DNA from: Actinopolymorpha pittospori
Lineage (GTDB): Bacteria; Actinomycetota; Actinomycetes; Propionibacteriales; Actinopolymorphaceae
Direction of reading: 5' to 3'
Assembly (NCBI RefSeq): GCF_014873875.1
Contig: NZ_JADBEM010000001.1
Location: 9,982,001-10,046,000, forward strand
Length of the DNA stretch: 64,000 nucleotides
The position numbers and the translations under genes are program-made. Numbering within the stretch: position 1 is the stretch's first letter; the number at the start of each line of letters is the position of its first letter. Under the pieces are notes generated by a model, which saw only the letters and a list, made by a program, of their open reading frames with translations, was not told the origin of the DNA and ran no database searches. Below, in pieces: positions 40,482 to 49,652 of the stretch.

Positions 40482-41101
40482 GGCGCCCATCCTGCCGCCT
40501 CCCGCGCGCGTGGCCACGCGGTGGACCAACCCGGCGGGCGCCGACCGGGTCGAGGTCCAGGGGAAGTTGGTCGCGGCGGCGCCCCTCATCAACCCGGAAG
40601 CCCAGGTCGTCCGGAACGCCGCCGCTGTGCGTTTAGTTTCGCCGATTGCAGGAAACGCGCGCAATACTTCACGACCCATGAGTTCCCTGTAATCGGAGCC
40701 GGATCCGGACATCCTTCGCAGAGCGAGCGGAAAGCGCTTACCTACCACGCTGTGCCACCGCACCCCGGCACCAGACGGGGTGAATACGTGACCAACCCGA
40801 CGAAGAGTCACGAGGCCGCGAGAGACCACGAAGCGGACCGACCAAGGGGTGAGCGGTCTGCGCGAAAAGCGGGGGTTGCCCGCGTAGCGATGGAGTGACC
40901 CGTCGGCAGCGCGCCGGCTCAGGTCACGGCGAGGGCAATCGGCGGGAGGCCGCCGCGGCGGCGGACCGGTGGGCGTCGATGCCGGTGGCCCCACCGGAGG
41001 AACGCCTGATGGAGCCACCCTTGCTGATCACGGCCGAAGCCCCGGCCGCGCGACCGGGGACCGGCCGCGCGGACGTCGGGGCTCTGCGTGCGTGGTGTGG
41101 C
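40482..41101. other. Intergenic region between DUF3151 gene and aldolase
   Basis: No supportable gene in about 620 bp. It must hold the DUF3151 promoter on the left and the end of the aldolase transcript on the right (hairpin AGCCCCG 41038-41044 with CGGGGCT 41077-41083). The stretch 40620-40800 is less GC-rich than its surroundings. Confidence 0.5.
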
Positions 41102-42127
<1,026 letters not shown>

Positions 42128-42360
42128 GGGGCGCTCCTAGGAATGGACAGTCAGTCATGCTCCGCATCAAGTATCGCCGAGCCGGCTGGTCACAGTGTTC
42201 TCGGGCTGGGCAGACCCAAACCTGTCATGATCCACTACCGGAACGCGGTCGCGGGCGCCGTTACGGATCGCCTGCCAGGGCCGCGCCGACGGCATCGAGC
42301 CCCCTGTCGGTCGAGTCGGCTGGCGACGCTGAACCACCGCTCCCACACCGGTCGAACCAC

Positions 42361-42603
42361 CCTCCCCGCAAGCTCTACTTCCAGCGGGTCCCCGAGCGCA
42401 AACGCGTCAAGAACCGCCTCCACTTCGACCTCGAGGTGGGCGAGGGCCCCGACGTCTCGGAGACGGAGTGGCGGGCCCAGATCGACCCTTTCGTCGAGCG
42501 GCTGGTGCGGGCGGGCGGGTCGGTGCTGCACCTCCACCATGACGTCTTCGACCGCTATGTCGTGATGAGTGACCCCGAGGGCAACGAGTTCTGCGTCTGC
42601 TGA
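42361..42603 (+). pseudogene. C-terminal remnant of a VOC-family gene
   Basis: The frame gives RKLYFQRVPERKRVKNRLHF then VSETEWRAQIDPFVERLVR and VVMSDPEGNEFCVC, which is the second half of a Glyoxalase_6-type VOC protein ending correctly. The usual first ~50 residues are missing; the preceding sequence in the same frame has no VOC features. It is therefore probably a truncated gene and not expressed. Confidence 0.65.
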
Positions 42604-42648
42604 CCGGCTCCTGGCGACCGGGCTCCTGGCTGAGCTCGAGGCGTCCGG

Positions 42649-43413
42649 CTACGGGCGGCCCGCTGACATCCAGCCCGCGTCGCCCGCCCGCGCGAGGTCG
42701 ATGTGCACCTGGTAGCGGTCGCCGCGATACCACGACGTGATGTGCTCGACCGGGCGTCCGGCCGCCGTCGACGTACGGTCCAGCACCAGCAGTGGGGAGC
42801 CGACCGCCACGCCCAGGATCCGGGCGGTCTGGGCGTCGGAGATCTCCGACCGCAGGGTCTGCTTCGCCGCGTCGATCACCACGCCGTACGTCCGGGACAG
42901 GATGACGTACAGCGACTGGGACAGGTCCCGGTCCAGCAGCCCCGGCGCCGGCTCGGAGACGTACCAGCCGTTCTCCAGTGCCATCGGCACGCCGTCGGCG
43001 ATCCGCAACCGCTCGATCCGGTAGGCCGTCTGGGTCGTGGTCAACCCGAGCGCCTGGCGTACGCCCACCGGCGGCACCAGCTCCACCGACCGCAGCACGA
43101 CGGTGGACGGCTCGTGGCCGCGGCGGCGCATCTCCTCGGTGAACGACGTGAGCTCGAGCATGGAGTCGACCCGCGGCGCCGCGACGAACGTGCCCTTGCC
43201 ACGGACGCGGTAGACCCGGCCCTCGGTGACGAGCTGGCCGATCGCCTCCCGGACGGTCATCCGGGAGACGTGGTGGGCGGCCATGAGTTCCCGCTCGGAG
43301 GGGATCGGCGCGTCCGGCTCGAGTTCGGACTCGATGAGCGCCTCGAGGATCCGTCGCAGCTGTGTGTGCTTGGGGACTGGACCGTCCGCGACGACCCGAC
43401 GGTGTTCGTCCAC
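42649..43413 (-). CDS. GntR/HutC-family transcriptional regulator
   Basis: 254 residues from GTG 43413. The winged helix-turn-helix lies at about 14-78 (QLRRILEALIESELEPDAPI, then SERELMAAHHVSRMTVREAI, RVYRVRGKGTFVA). The C-terminal UTRA effector domain (about 95-245) contains LERLRIADG-like and RTSTAAGRPVEHITSWYRG segments. HutC-type regulators bind phosphosugars or amino acids. The divergent SIS-domain gene, 168 bp away, suggests an aminosugar phosphate effector, like DasR/NagR. No convincing dre site was found; three ATCGTnGCA-type direct repeats lie in the intergenic region. Confidence 0.88.
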   Translation of the reverse strand: MDEHRRVVADGPVPKHTQLRRILEALIESELEPDAPIPSERELMAAHHVSRMTVREAIGQLVTEGRVYRVRGKGTFVAAPRVDSMLELTSFTEEMRRRGHEPSTVVLRSVELVPPVGVRQALGLTTTQTAYRIERLRIADGVPMALENGWYVSEPAPGLLDRDLSQSLYVILSRTYGVVIDAAKQTLRSEISDAQTARILGVAVGSPLLVLDRTSTAAGRPVEHITSWYRGDRYQVHIDLARAGDAGWMSAGRP

Positions 43414-43431
43414 GGACGGCACCTCCCGGTT

Positions 43432-43466
43432 ATCGTCGCACCGACATCGTTGCAGGCATCGTGCCA
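43432..43466. promoter_or_regulatory. Three direct repeats, possible GntR operator
   Basis: ATCGTCGCA (43432-43440), ATCGTTGCA (43446-43454) and ATCGTGCCA (43458-43466) lie 12-14 bp apart just upstream of the GntR start and ~115 bp before the SIS gene. They are candidates for autoregulation only; they are not the palindrome expected of DasR-type proteins. Confidence 0.3.
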
Positions 43467-43580
43467 CGGCGGTGCGGCCCCGACCGTGGATGAACGACAC
43501 CAGTCGTACGCATTCCGTGACCGGAGCGGCACTGGGCGGCATCGATGCTCGCTCTCGAACGAGCCCTTCGGAGCCGCCGC

Positions 43581-44624
43581 ATGACCACCCAGATGGCCCG
43601 GGAGATCGCTGAGCAACCGGAAGCGGTTGCCCGGACCCTGGACGCCCTGCGCCCCCTGCGCGGGGAACTCGCCCGCCTCGCCGCCGGTACCCGGCACATC
43701 CTCTTCGTCGCCCGCGGGTCCTCCGACAACGCCTGTGTGTACGGGCGCTACCTGGTCGAGACGCACGCCCACCGGATGGCCGGCCTGGCGGCACCGAGCG
43801 TCGCCACCCACTACCACGCCGAGGTGGACCTCACCGACGCCCTGGTGGTCTGCGTCTCCCAGTCCGGTGAGACCCGCGAGATCGTCGAGACCCAGGAGTG
43901 GGCGGCCTCGCGCGGAGCCCGGACCGTCGCAGTGACCAACGACGGCGCGAGCGCGCTGGCCCGTGGAGCCGACCTCACCCTCGCCACGGACGCCGGCCGG
44001 GAGCTCGCCGTTCCGGCGACCAAGACCTACACCACGCAGCTGGCCGCGATGGCGGTCCTCGCGACTGCCCTCGCCCCGGAGCCGACCGCGCTGGACGCCG
44101 ACCTGGCCCGCGCCCCGAAGGAGATGGCCCGCCTCGTCGAGCAGCGCGAAGGAGTCGACGCGGCGGCAGCCCAGCTCGCCCACTCCGAGGAGACGCTCGT
44201 CTCCGGCCGCGGCCTGCTCTTCGGCACCGCGCTGGAGGTCGCGCTGAAGCTGGAGGAGACCTGCCTGCGGCCGGTTCGCGGGCTGTCGTACGCCGACCTT
44301 CGGCACGGGCCGATCGCGGTCGTCGACTCCGACGTCGTGGCGATCGTGGTGGCCGCGCAGGACGGACCCGTGGTCGGCGGACTCACCGAGGTCGCGCTCG
44401 ACCTGCAAGCACGCGGCGCGACCACGATCGGGCTCGGCGGCGACTCGGCGTTCGCCCAGGCCTGCTCGTTGGCGGTGCCCGGGCCGGACCTGCCGGAGCT
44501 GGTGGCACCACTCGCGGCGGTGGTGCCGGGTCAGCTCACAGTGGAGGCCCTCGCCCGAACGCTGGGCCTGGACCCGGACTCCCCCCGCGGCCTGTCCAAG
44601 GTCACCCAGACCGACGCCGGCTGA
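43581..44624 (+). CDS. Double SIS-domain protein (glucosamine-6-phosphate deaminase/isomerase-like)
   Basis: 347 residues from ATG 43581 (GGAG 8 nt upstream; in-frame ATG 43545 possible). MAREIAEQPEAVARTLDALR is the typical opening of the SIS half of glucosamine-6-phosphate synthase lacking the glutaminase domain. First SIS domain: ILFVARGSSDNACVYGRYLV and CVSQSGETREIVETQEWAA; second: VSGRGLLFGTALEVALKLEE and GLSYADLRHGPIAVVD. Such proteins act on aminosugar phosphates (for example as deaminases) in the cytosol. Divergent from the GntR gene, which probably controls it. Confidence 0.85.
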   Translation: MTTQMAREIAEQPEAVARTLDALRPLRGELARLAAGTRHILFVARGSSDNACVYGRYLVETHAHRMAGLAAPSVATHYHAEVDLTDALVVCVSQSGETREIVETQEWAASRGARTVAVTNDGASALARGADLTLATDAGRELAVPATKTYTTQLAAMAVLATALAPEPTALDADLARAPKEMARLVEQREGVDAAAAQLAHSEETLVSGRGLLFGTALEVALKLEETCLRPVRGLSYADLRHGPIAVVDSDVVAIVVAAQDGPVVGGLTEVALDLQARGATTIGLGGDSAFAQACSLAVPGPDLPELVAPLAAVVPGQLTVEALARTLGLDPDSPRGLSKVTQTDAG

Positions 44625-44657
44625 CCGGCGTCCGTACCCGAGGCACGCCCCGACCGT

Positions 44658-44685
44658 GCGCCGGCGCCGCCTCGCGCGCCGGCGC
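44658..44685 (+). terminator. GC-rich hairpin after the SIS-domain gene
   Basis: GCGCCGGCGC occurs at 44658-44667 and again at 44676-44685; because the word is self-complementary the two copies can pair over an 8 nt loop. It is 34 bp past the stop codon. Confidence 0.4.
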
Positions 44686-44731
44686 GAAACCCGATGGCCG
44701 AACCGGGGCCCGCTGACTACGCTGCGGGACC

Positions 44732-44797
44732 ATGTTCGGCTTCACGGCATGCTTCTTCTGCCGCCTGCGGTCCGACCGCCCCACCGACTCTCGGTGA
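44732..44797 (+). CDS. Possible leader peptide upstream of the Erm-like gene (21 codons)
   Basis: ATG 44732 opens a short frame, MFGFTACFFCRLRSDR and five more residues, ending TGA 44797. TACGCT 8 nt before the ATG could be a -10 element of a leaderless RNA. erm genes are often induced by drug-stalled translation of such leaders followed by rearranging stems; here the 194 nt between leader and erm-like start contain hairpins including the 14 bp palindrome at 44949. No canonical IFVI-type stall motif is present, so this is speculative. Confidence 0.3.
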   Translation: MFGFTACFFCRLRSDRPTDSR

Positions 44798-44948
44798 CGG
44801 TCTGACCGGGCGCATCCTCTCCCGCTCCGCCCTTGCTGGCGGCGGCGGACGACCCAGGAGCGATCTCTCCAGGGCACTCACGCGCGTCCTCTGACACGGC
44901 GCGCGGTTCGAGCGATTCCGGCGGTACCTCTCCCGAGCGATCTCGGTG

Positions 44949-44962
44949 GGGCCACGTGGCCC
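44949..44962 (+). promoter_or_regulatory. Palindrome before the Erm-like gene
   Basis: GGGCCACGTGGCCC is a perfect 14 bp palindrome 29 nt before ATG 44992. Just upstream, CCGAG-CGAT-CTCGG (44934-44947) makes a small hairpin. Both could take part in translational attenuation or be a binding site. Confidence 0.4.
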
Positions 44963-44991
44963 TGTCCCCGCGACCGCATCCGAGGTCTGTC

Positions 44992-45954
44992 ATGCCTGCC
45001 CGTCGTCCCGCCGGTCGATCCCGCGCCGCCGCATCCCGCGCCGCCAAATCCCGCGCCCCCTCGTCCCGTGCCACCACATCCCGCGACTCTTCGTCCCGTG
45101 CCACCCCGTCCCGTGCCGCCGCGAGCAACCGTCACGGCATCCATCTGCTGCGTTCGAGTGGCACGGTCCGCGCCCTGATCGAGTCGGCCGACCTCGTCCC
45201 CGACGCTCTCGTCCTCGACCTGGGCGCCGGCCCCGGAACCCTCACCGCTCCGCTGGCGAGCACCGGCGCCCGGGTCATCGCGATCGAGCGGGACCCGGCG
45301 TTCCTCCTTCGACTGCGAGAGAGGTTCGACGGCCAGCCGAACGTCCGGGTGGTGGCGGGCGACCTGACCGTGGTTCCGCTGCCCCGCGGGCCGTTCCAGG
45401 TGGTCGCCTCCATCCCGTACGCACTGTCGACGACCCTGCTGCGCCGGTTGCTCCCAGGCCGGACCAGGCTCAGCGCCGCCGACCTGGTCGTCGAGTGGGG
45501 CTTCGCCCGGCGGATCAGCGCTCCGGTCGGGCGGGACCTGGAGACCGCGTGGTGGGCCGCGCGGTTCGACCTTCGCCTCGTCCGCCGGATCCCGGCCGCG
45601 TCGTTTCGGCCCCGCCCCGCCGTCGACTCGGCGCACCTGCGGATCCGGGCCCGCCCCGGCCTCGGGGAACGACGCACCCAACGGATCCTCTACGCCCTGC
45701 TGACGGTGGCGTACCGGGGGCCGGGCCGACCCGCCCGCGCCGTGCTCGCGGAGGTGGTGGGGAAGGCCGGTGCGCACCGGATCGCCGCGTCGATCGACCT
45801 CGACCAGGCCACCGTCGCCGGTGACGTGGCCGCCGGCCGGTGGGGTGAGGTGGCGCGCCTGGCCGCGGCCGGTCCCGCGGTGGTGGCGCCCCGCCTGCCG
45901 AGGATTCCCGCTCGGCTGCTCGACCCGGGACCGGGCAGCCCGCGCCGAGCTTGA
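44992..45954 (+). CDS. Erm-like 23S rRNA (adenine-N6) methyltransferase
   Basis: 320 residues from ATG 44992 (GAGG 6 nt upstream). A basic N-terminus of seven SRxxx repeats (residues 10-44) precedes the Rossmann methyltransferase: RHGIHLLRSSGTVRALIESA, SAM loop VLDLGAGPGTLT (about 74-85), acidic IERDP, VVAGDLTVVPLP, and motif IV ASIPYALST (139-147), where Ser replaces the more usual Asn. A helical C-terminal RNA-binding domain follows. Erm enzymes methylate A2058 of 23S rRNA, giving macrolide/lincosamide/streptogramin resistance; KsgA-type 16S enzymes are the alternative but have NLPYN. Part of an accessory block. Confidence 0.8.
   Translation: MPARRPAGRSRAAASRAAKSRAPSSRATTSRDSSSRATPSRAAASNRHGIHLLRSSGTVRALIESADLVPDALVLDLGAGPGTLTAPLASTGARVIAIERDPAFLLRLRERFDGQPNVRVVAGDLTVVPLPRGPFQVVASIPYALSTTLLRRLLPGRTRLSAADLVVEWGFARRISAPVGRDLETAWWAARFDLRLVRRIPAASFRPRPAVDSAHLRIRARPGLGERRTQRILYALLTVAYRGPGRPARAVLAEVVGKAGAHRIAASIDLDQATVAGDVAAGRWGEVARLAAAGPAVVAPRLPRIPARLLDPGPGSPRRA
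45019..45123 (+). repeat. Seven tandem 15 bp repeats in the Erm-like gene
   Basis: Units TCCCGCGCCGCCGCA, TCCCGCGCCGCCAAA, TCCCGCGCCCCCTCG, TCCCGTGCCACCACA, TCCCGCGACTCTTCG, TCCCGTGCCACCCCG and TCCCGTGCCGCCGCG follow without gaps and encode SRAAA, SRAAK, SRAPS, SRATT, SRDSS, SRATP and SRAAA. Copy number could change without breaking the frame. Confidence 0.95.
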
Positions 45955-45981
45955 GCGGGAGTGGCCGGGCCGGCTCGATCC

Positions 45982-46734
45982 TCAGCGAGGCGCGCCGGTC
46001 CGGCCAGCCCCGGTCAGCAGCGGTGCCGTGTCGACCGCGCCGTCCACGATCTGCCGGGCGAGCTCGGCGAGCCGGAGCCGGTTGCGGCGGGCGTAGCCGC
46101 GCAGGACGGTGAACGCCTCGTCGACGGCGATGCCGCCGCGCTCGGCGAGGACGCCCTTGGCCTGCTCGATGACGACCCGGCTGTCCAACGCCGACTGAAG
46201 CTGCTCGGCCAGCACCTCGGCCTGGCGGATCGAACGGACCTGCAGGAGACCGATGGTCGCGACGTCGGCCAACGACTGGGCGAGCCGAAGCGCGTCCTCG
46301 TCGAGCGTGGTCGTGGTCGCTCCGAAGAGGGTGAGGGCACCGATCACGTCGGTGCGCAGCCGCAGCGGCAGCGCCTGCACCGACCGGTAGCCGGCGGCGA
46401 TCGCCTGCGGCCCGAACCGCGGCCAGCGTTCCAGCGCGGCGTCGATGTCGCCCGCGGTCACCACGCGGGAGGCCTGGAAGCACTCCAGGCTCGGGCCGTC
46501 GCCGCTTCGCAGCGCGGCGAGCTCGACCGTGCGCGCCTGTTCGGATGAGGAGGCGGCGACGCGGAGCTGGCCGTGCAGGTCGGTGAGCACGACGCCGACC
46601 GCCGCCGCGTCCAGGAGTTCGGTGCAGTGGCGGGTGAGGACACTGAGGAAGTCGTCGACGTCGAAGTCGTCTGCCAATGTGTCCGCGAGTTCGACGAACG
46701 CTTCGGTGAGCTGGCGTTCGGTGACTGTCCGCAC
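45982..46734 (-). CDS. GAF- and ANTAR-domain regulator
   Basis: 250 residues from GTG 46734. An N-terminal GAF domain (about 20-165: LSVLTRHCTELLDAAAVGVV, LALRSGDGPSLECFQ-type loop and ALPLRLRTDVIGALTLFG) is followed by a C-terminal ANTAR domain (about 180-240: QLQSALDSRVVIEQAKGVLA then DEAFTVLRGYARRNRLRLAE). ANTAR proteins bind paired RNA hairpins and act as antiterminators in response to a signal; no kinase partner is adjacent. The gene is convergent with the Erm-like gene. Confidence 0.9.
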   Translation of the reverse strand: MRTVTERQLTEAFVELADTLADDFDVDDFLSVLTRHCTELLDAAAVGVVLTDLHGQLRVAASSSEQARTVELAALRSGDGPSLECFQASRVVTAGDIDAALERWPRFGPQAIAAGYRSVQALPLRLRTDVIGALTLFGATTTTLDEDALRLAQSLADVATIGLLQVRSIRQAEVLAEQLQSALDSRVVIEQAKGVLAERGGIAVDEAFTVLRGYARRNRLRLAELARQIVDGAVDTAPLLTGAGRTGAPR

Positions 46735-47470
46735 TCCGTCACGATAGTGAGCGACAGGGTGTTCGTCACCGATCTACGCATTGTCGCCGCACTTGGATTC
46801 GCGGTGACCCGCCCCGTCGTGCGTCCCGCCTCGGCGATGACACGAAAGAACAGCCGAGTGGTTGCATTATGGCATCGAATAGTCACCCTCTGTCCATGAA
46901 TCCGGTAACCCCGGGTTCCGGCACCGTTACTCGGAGCGTTAGTCTCAGCACTGCGGTGGTCGATCACGGCCAACCGCACGCCGCCCCAGACCCCGGCAGC
47001 CTCACGAACACGTCCAGAAGCACGGCTGCGATCAGGGGGTCAGGTGTCGAGCAGGCTCGTCGCGTCACCCACGCCTCCCGAACTCCGAGCGGCACCACCC
47101 ACCACCGATACACCGGGCATCGAGACTTCGAGCACCCGAACCCCGAGCACGGAAGCGTCGCGCTACCGCGCTCCACCCCCGGTGATCGTGCCCGTGTACG
47201 TGCTGGCGTAGCTGTCGCCAGTCGGAACGAACGTCGGTCCGGACGACCAGGGGCTTCGCGGTCACAGGAGGGGGGTGACCGCGGACCCGATGGCGGAAGG
47301 CGCCGACGCTCGCCCGGCCTGGCGGCACAACGGGGGACGTCCACCCGCTGGTGCGGGAGAGCGGATTTCGGAGGCGGATCCGCTTCTCCCGTTACGAAGG
47401 TCAGGGACGTTCACGCCAGCACGCACGGGTGCCTGGCGCCGACGTCGGGGTCACCCGACAAGGCGTCGTG

Positions 47471-47517
47471 GATCTCCTCGGGCCGGGCGGCCCCGCTCCA
47501 CCCGGCCCGAGGAGGTC
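47471..47517 (+). terminator. Long hairpin (17 bp stem) upstream of a small gene
   Basis: CTCCTCGGGCCGGG (47474-47487) pairs perfectly with CCCGGCCCGAGGAG (47501-47514), and GAT/GTC extend the stem with one wobble. Loop 13 nt. Ten bases later a second strong hairpin begins. Confidence 0.5.
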
Positions 47518-47526
47518 GACAGCCGT

Positions 47527-47556
47527 GCCTCCGGCCCGCGCGGACGGGCCGGAGGC
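47527..47556 (+). terminator. Perfect 12 bp hairpin upstream of a small gene
   Basis: GCCTCCGGCCCG (47527-47538) and CGGGCCGGAGGC (47545-47556) enclose CGCGGA. It lies 47 bp before the GTG of the small gene at 47603 and may be part of its untranslated leader or a terminator. Confidence 0.5.
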
Positions 47557-47602
47557 GCGGCCCCAACGGTTCGAACACATGCGGGTATGTGGAGGCGGTG
47601 CA

Positions 47603-47887
47603 GTGACGGCCCTACACCAGAACGCGGCGGACCGGACAGCGGACCTGTGGGCCCAGGACGCCGAGGCGTTCACGGCTCGACTGCGTACGTGGATGACCGA
47701 GGCGCCGGGACATGACCGGGTGTCGGGCGGGAGCACCCACCTGGACCGGGTACCCGTCCTCAGCGCGCCCGAGGCCCTCGTCGTGGCGCGCCTGCTCCAG
47801 CGTCTCGCCCGCCGCTGCGACCAGGATCCGGTCACCGACCTCGCCAACGCGATGGCCGAGCGGCTCTGCGACCGGCTCGGAGTCTGA
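47603..47887 (+). CDS. Small protein of unknown function
   Basis: 94 residues from GTG 47603, with GGAGG 7 nt upstream. The sequence is helical and acidic (LHQNAADRTADLWAQDAEAF, then PEALVVARLLQRLARRCDQD and LANAMAERLCDRLGV), with no membrane helix. I do not recognise a family. It follows two strong hairpins and could be regulated by them; the ANTAR regulator nearby recognises paired RNA hairpins (inference only). Confidence 0.5.
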   Translation: MTALHQNAADRTADLWAQDAEAFTARLRTWMTEAPGHDRVSGGSTHLDRVPVLSAPEALVVARLLQRLARRCDQDPVTDLANAMAERLCDRLGV

Positions 47888-48090
47888 CCCCCCGCCGTCG
47901 CACCACCGCGTCCTCACACCACCGCGCCGAACAGCAGTGCGTCCGCACCCCAACACGCACTGGCACCAGCGCGTCCGCACCCCCTCACCGCCCTGCGCGC
48001 GTGCGCGCAATCGCTGCGCCGGGCGGGCTGTGGGCCCTGGTTCGAAGGCCGCTACGGTAGGCCGAGCAAGGCTCCGGCCCGGAGGGGGAA

Positions 48091-48873
48091 GTGGTGTCCG
48101 AACCCAAGCCGATCGAGACCTGGCTCGCCGACATGGATGGCGTGCTGGTCCATGAAGGGCACCCGGTGCCCGGCGCGCCGGAGTTCCTCAGCCGGCTGCG
48201 CGAGTCCGGCAAGGGGTTCCTGGTCCTGACCAACAACTCGATCTACACCCCGCGGGACCTGCACGCCCGGCTGTTCTCGGCCGGGCTGGACGTCGGTGAG
48301 GGGTCGATCTGGACCTCCGCCCTCGCGACGGCACAGTTCCTCAGTGACCAGGCGCCGGGCGGCAGCGCCTTCGTCATCGGCGAGTCCGGGCTGACCACCG
48401 CGCTCCACAACATCGGTTACGTCCTCACCGACAAGAATCCCGACTACGTGGTGCTCGGCGAGACCCGCACCTACAGCTTCTCCGCCATCACGACCGCGAT
48501 CCGGCTGGTGGATCGCGGTGCGCGCTTCATCGCGACCAACCCCGACACGGTCGGGCCCTCGCCGGAGGGTCCGCTTCCCGCCTGCGGCGCGGTGGCGGCG
48601 CTGATCACCAAGGCGACCGGCGTGGAGCCCTACTTCGTCGGCAAGCCGAACCCGCTGATGATGCGAAGCGCCCTCAACCAACTCGAGGCGCACTCCGAGA
48701 CGACCGCGATGATCGGCGACCGGATGGACACCGACGTGATCTCCGGCATCGAGGCGGGTCTGCGGACCGTCCTCGTGCTGTCCGGGGTCACCCGGCGCGT
48801 GGACATCGAGCGCTTTCCGTACCGGCCGTCCTGGGTGGTCGACTCCGTGGCCGACTTGGTGGACCAGATCTAG
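48091..48873 (+). CDS. HAD-IIA family hydrolase (NagD/phosphoglycolate phosphatase-like)
   Basis: 260 residues; GTG 48091 and the adjacent GTG 48094 are both possible starts after GGAGGGGGA. HAD motif I TWLADMDGVLVHEG, motif II LTNNS, C2 cap with VIGESGLTTALHNIGYVLTD, and motif III/IV KPNPLMMRSAL and MIGDRMDTDVISGIEAGL. The NagD group dephosphorylates small sugar or nucleotide phosphates in the cytosol. It converges on the SpoU methyltransferase gene with 22 bp between stops. Confidence 0.92.
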   Translation: MVSEPKPIETWLADMDGVLVHEGHPVPGAPEFLSRLRESGKGFLVLTNNSIYTPRDLHARLFSAGLDVGEGSIWTSALATAQFLSDQAPGGSAFVIGESGLTTALHNIGYVLTDKNPDYVVLGETRTYSFSAITTAIRLVDRGARFIATNPDTVGPSPEGPLPACGAVAALITKATGVEPYFVGKPNPLMMRSALNQLEAHSETTAMIGDRMDTDVISGIEAGLRTVLVLSGVTRRVDIERFPYRPSWVVDSVADLVDQI

Positions 48874-48895
48874 GACGTCCGGCCTGGCGGCCGGG

Positions 48896-49528
48896 TCAGC
48901 CGGCGTGCTGGTCGAACTGGTACCGGCGTACCCATGCGTGCATCGCGACGGCCGCGGCCGCGCCGGCGTTGATGGACCGCGTCGAGCCGTACTGCGCGAT
49001 GGACAGGACGTCGGTGCAGGCCTTCCATGCCTCCCGGGACAAGCCGGGGCCTTCCTGCCCGAACACCAGCACACACGCGCGGGGTAGGTCGTAGGTCTCC
49101 AACGGAACCGACCCGGGCAGGTTGTCCACACCGAGCAGTGGCAGGCCCTGCTCCCCCGCCCAGGCGGCCAGCGCCTCGACGTCCGGGTGATGTCGGACAT
49201 GCTGGTACCGATCGGTCACCATCGCACCGCGACGGTTCCAGCGGCGCCGGCCCACCACGTGCACCTCCCGGGCGAGGAAGGCGTTCGCCGTCCGCACGAC
49301 CGAGCCGATGTTGAAGTCGTGCTGCCAGTTCTCGATCGCCACGTGGAAGTCGTGGCGTTCTTCGTCGAGGTCGGCGACGACGGCCTCCCGGCGCCAGTAC
49401 CGGTAGCGGTCGACGACGTTGCGCCGGTCGCCGTTACGCAGCAGGTCCGGGTCGTAACGCGGGTCGTCCGGCCAGGGGCCTGGCCAGGGCCCGACGCCGA
49501 CCTCGAGATCGTCTTCCGGTGCGGTCAC
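48896..49528 (-). CDS. TrmH/SpoU-family RNA 2'-O-methyltransferase
   Basis: About 210 residues from GTG 49528 (the frame is open to 49612). SPOUT knot motifs: AIENWQHDFNIGSVVRTANA (motif 1), ACVLVFGQEGPGLSREAW (motif 2) and LSIAQYGSTRSINAGAAAAV (motif 3). It should methylate a ribose 2'-OH in tRNA or rRNA; the target is unknown. In many actinobacteria this gene neighbours fba and pyrE; here about 7 kb of accessory genes separate it from fba. Confidence 0.9.
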   Translation of the reverse strand: MTAPEDDLEVGVGPWPGPWPDDPRYDPDLLRNGDRRNVVDRYRYWRREAVVADLDEERHDFHVAIENWQHDFNIGSVVRTANAFLAREVHVVGRRRWNRRGAMVTDRYQHVRHHPDVEALAAWAGEQGLPLLGVDNLPGSVPLETYDLPRACVLVFGQEGPGLSREAWKACTDVLSIAQYGSTRSINAGAAAAVAMHAWVRRYQFDQHAG

Positions 49529-49652
49529 CGGACCATCTTCGACGGCCGCGACCACGGCAGTTGCGACGGGGCCCGGATGCGGGGAGTGAGGACTTGTCGC
49601 CGGAGGCCGCACGGCCCGGGAGTTCTCCTCGTCGCGCGGATAGGCTCACCGC

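Larger units (their letters stand above)
46735..47602. other. Long intergenic region ending in two strong hairpins
   Basis: About 870 bp with no convincing gene. The left third is AT-richer than its surroundings and contains the ANTAR gene promoter. A minus-strand frame (about 47250-47170) reads KPLVVRTDVRSDWRQLRQHV, faintly like DUF6924 proteins, but cannot be extended and may be a remnant. The right end carries hairpins at 47471-47517 and 47527-47556. Confidence 0.5.

Noticed and set aside
41038..41083. Possible riboswitch upstream of DUF3151 or downstream of fba
   Set aside because: Only a simple GC hairpin suited to termination of fba; no conserved aptamer pattern.
47560..47580. A GGTTCGAAC-like T-arm hinting at a tRNA
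   Set aside because: No matching acceptor, D or anticodon arms could be built around it.
46869..47606. A 245-codon plus-strand frame after the ANTAR gene
   Set aside because: Third positions are not GC-rich, composition is Ser/Gly/Arg without domains, and its end runs through two strong hairpins.
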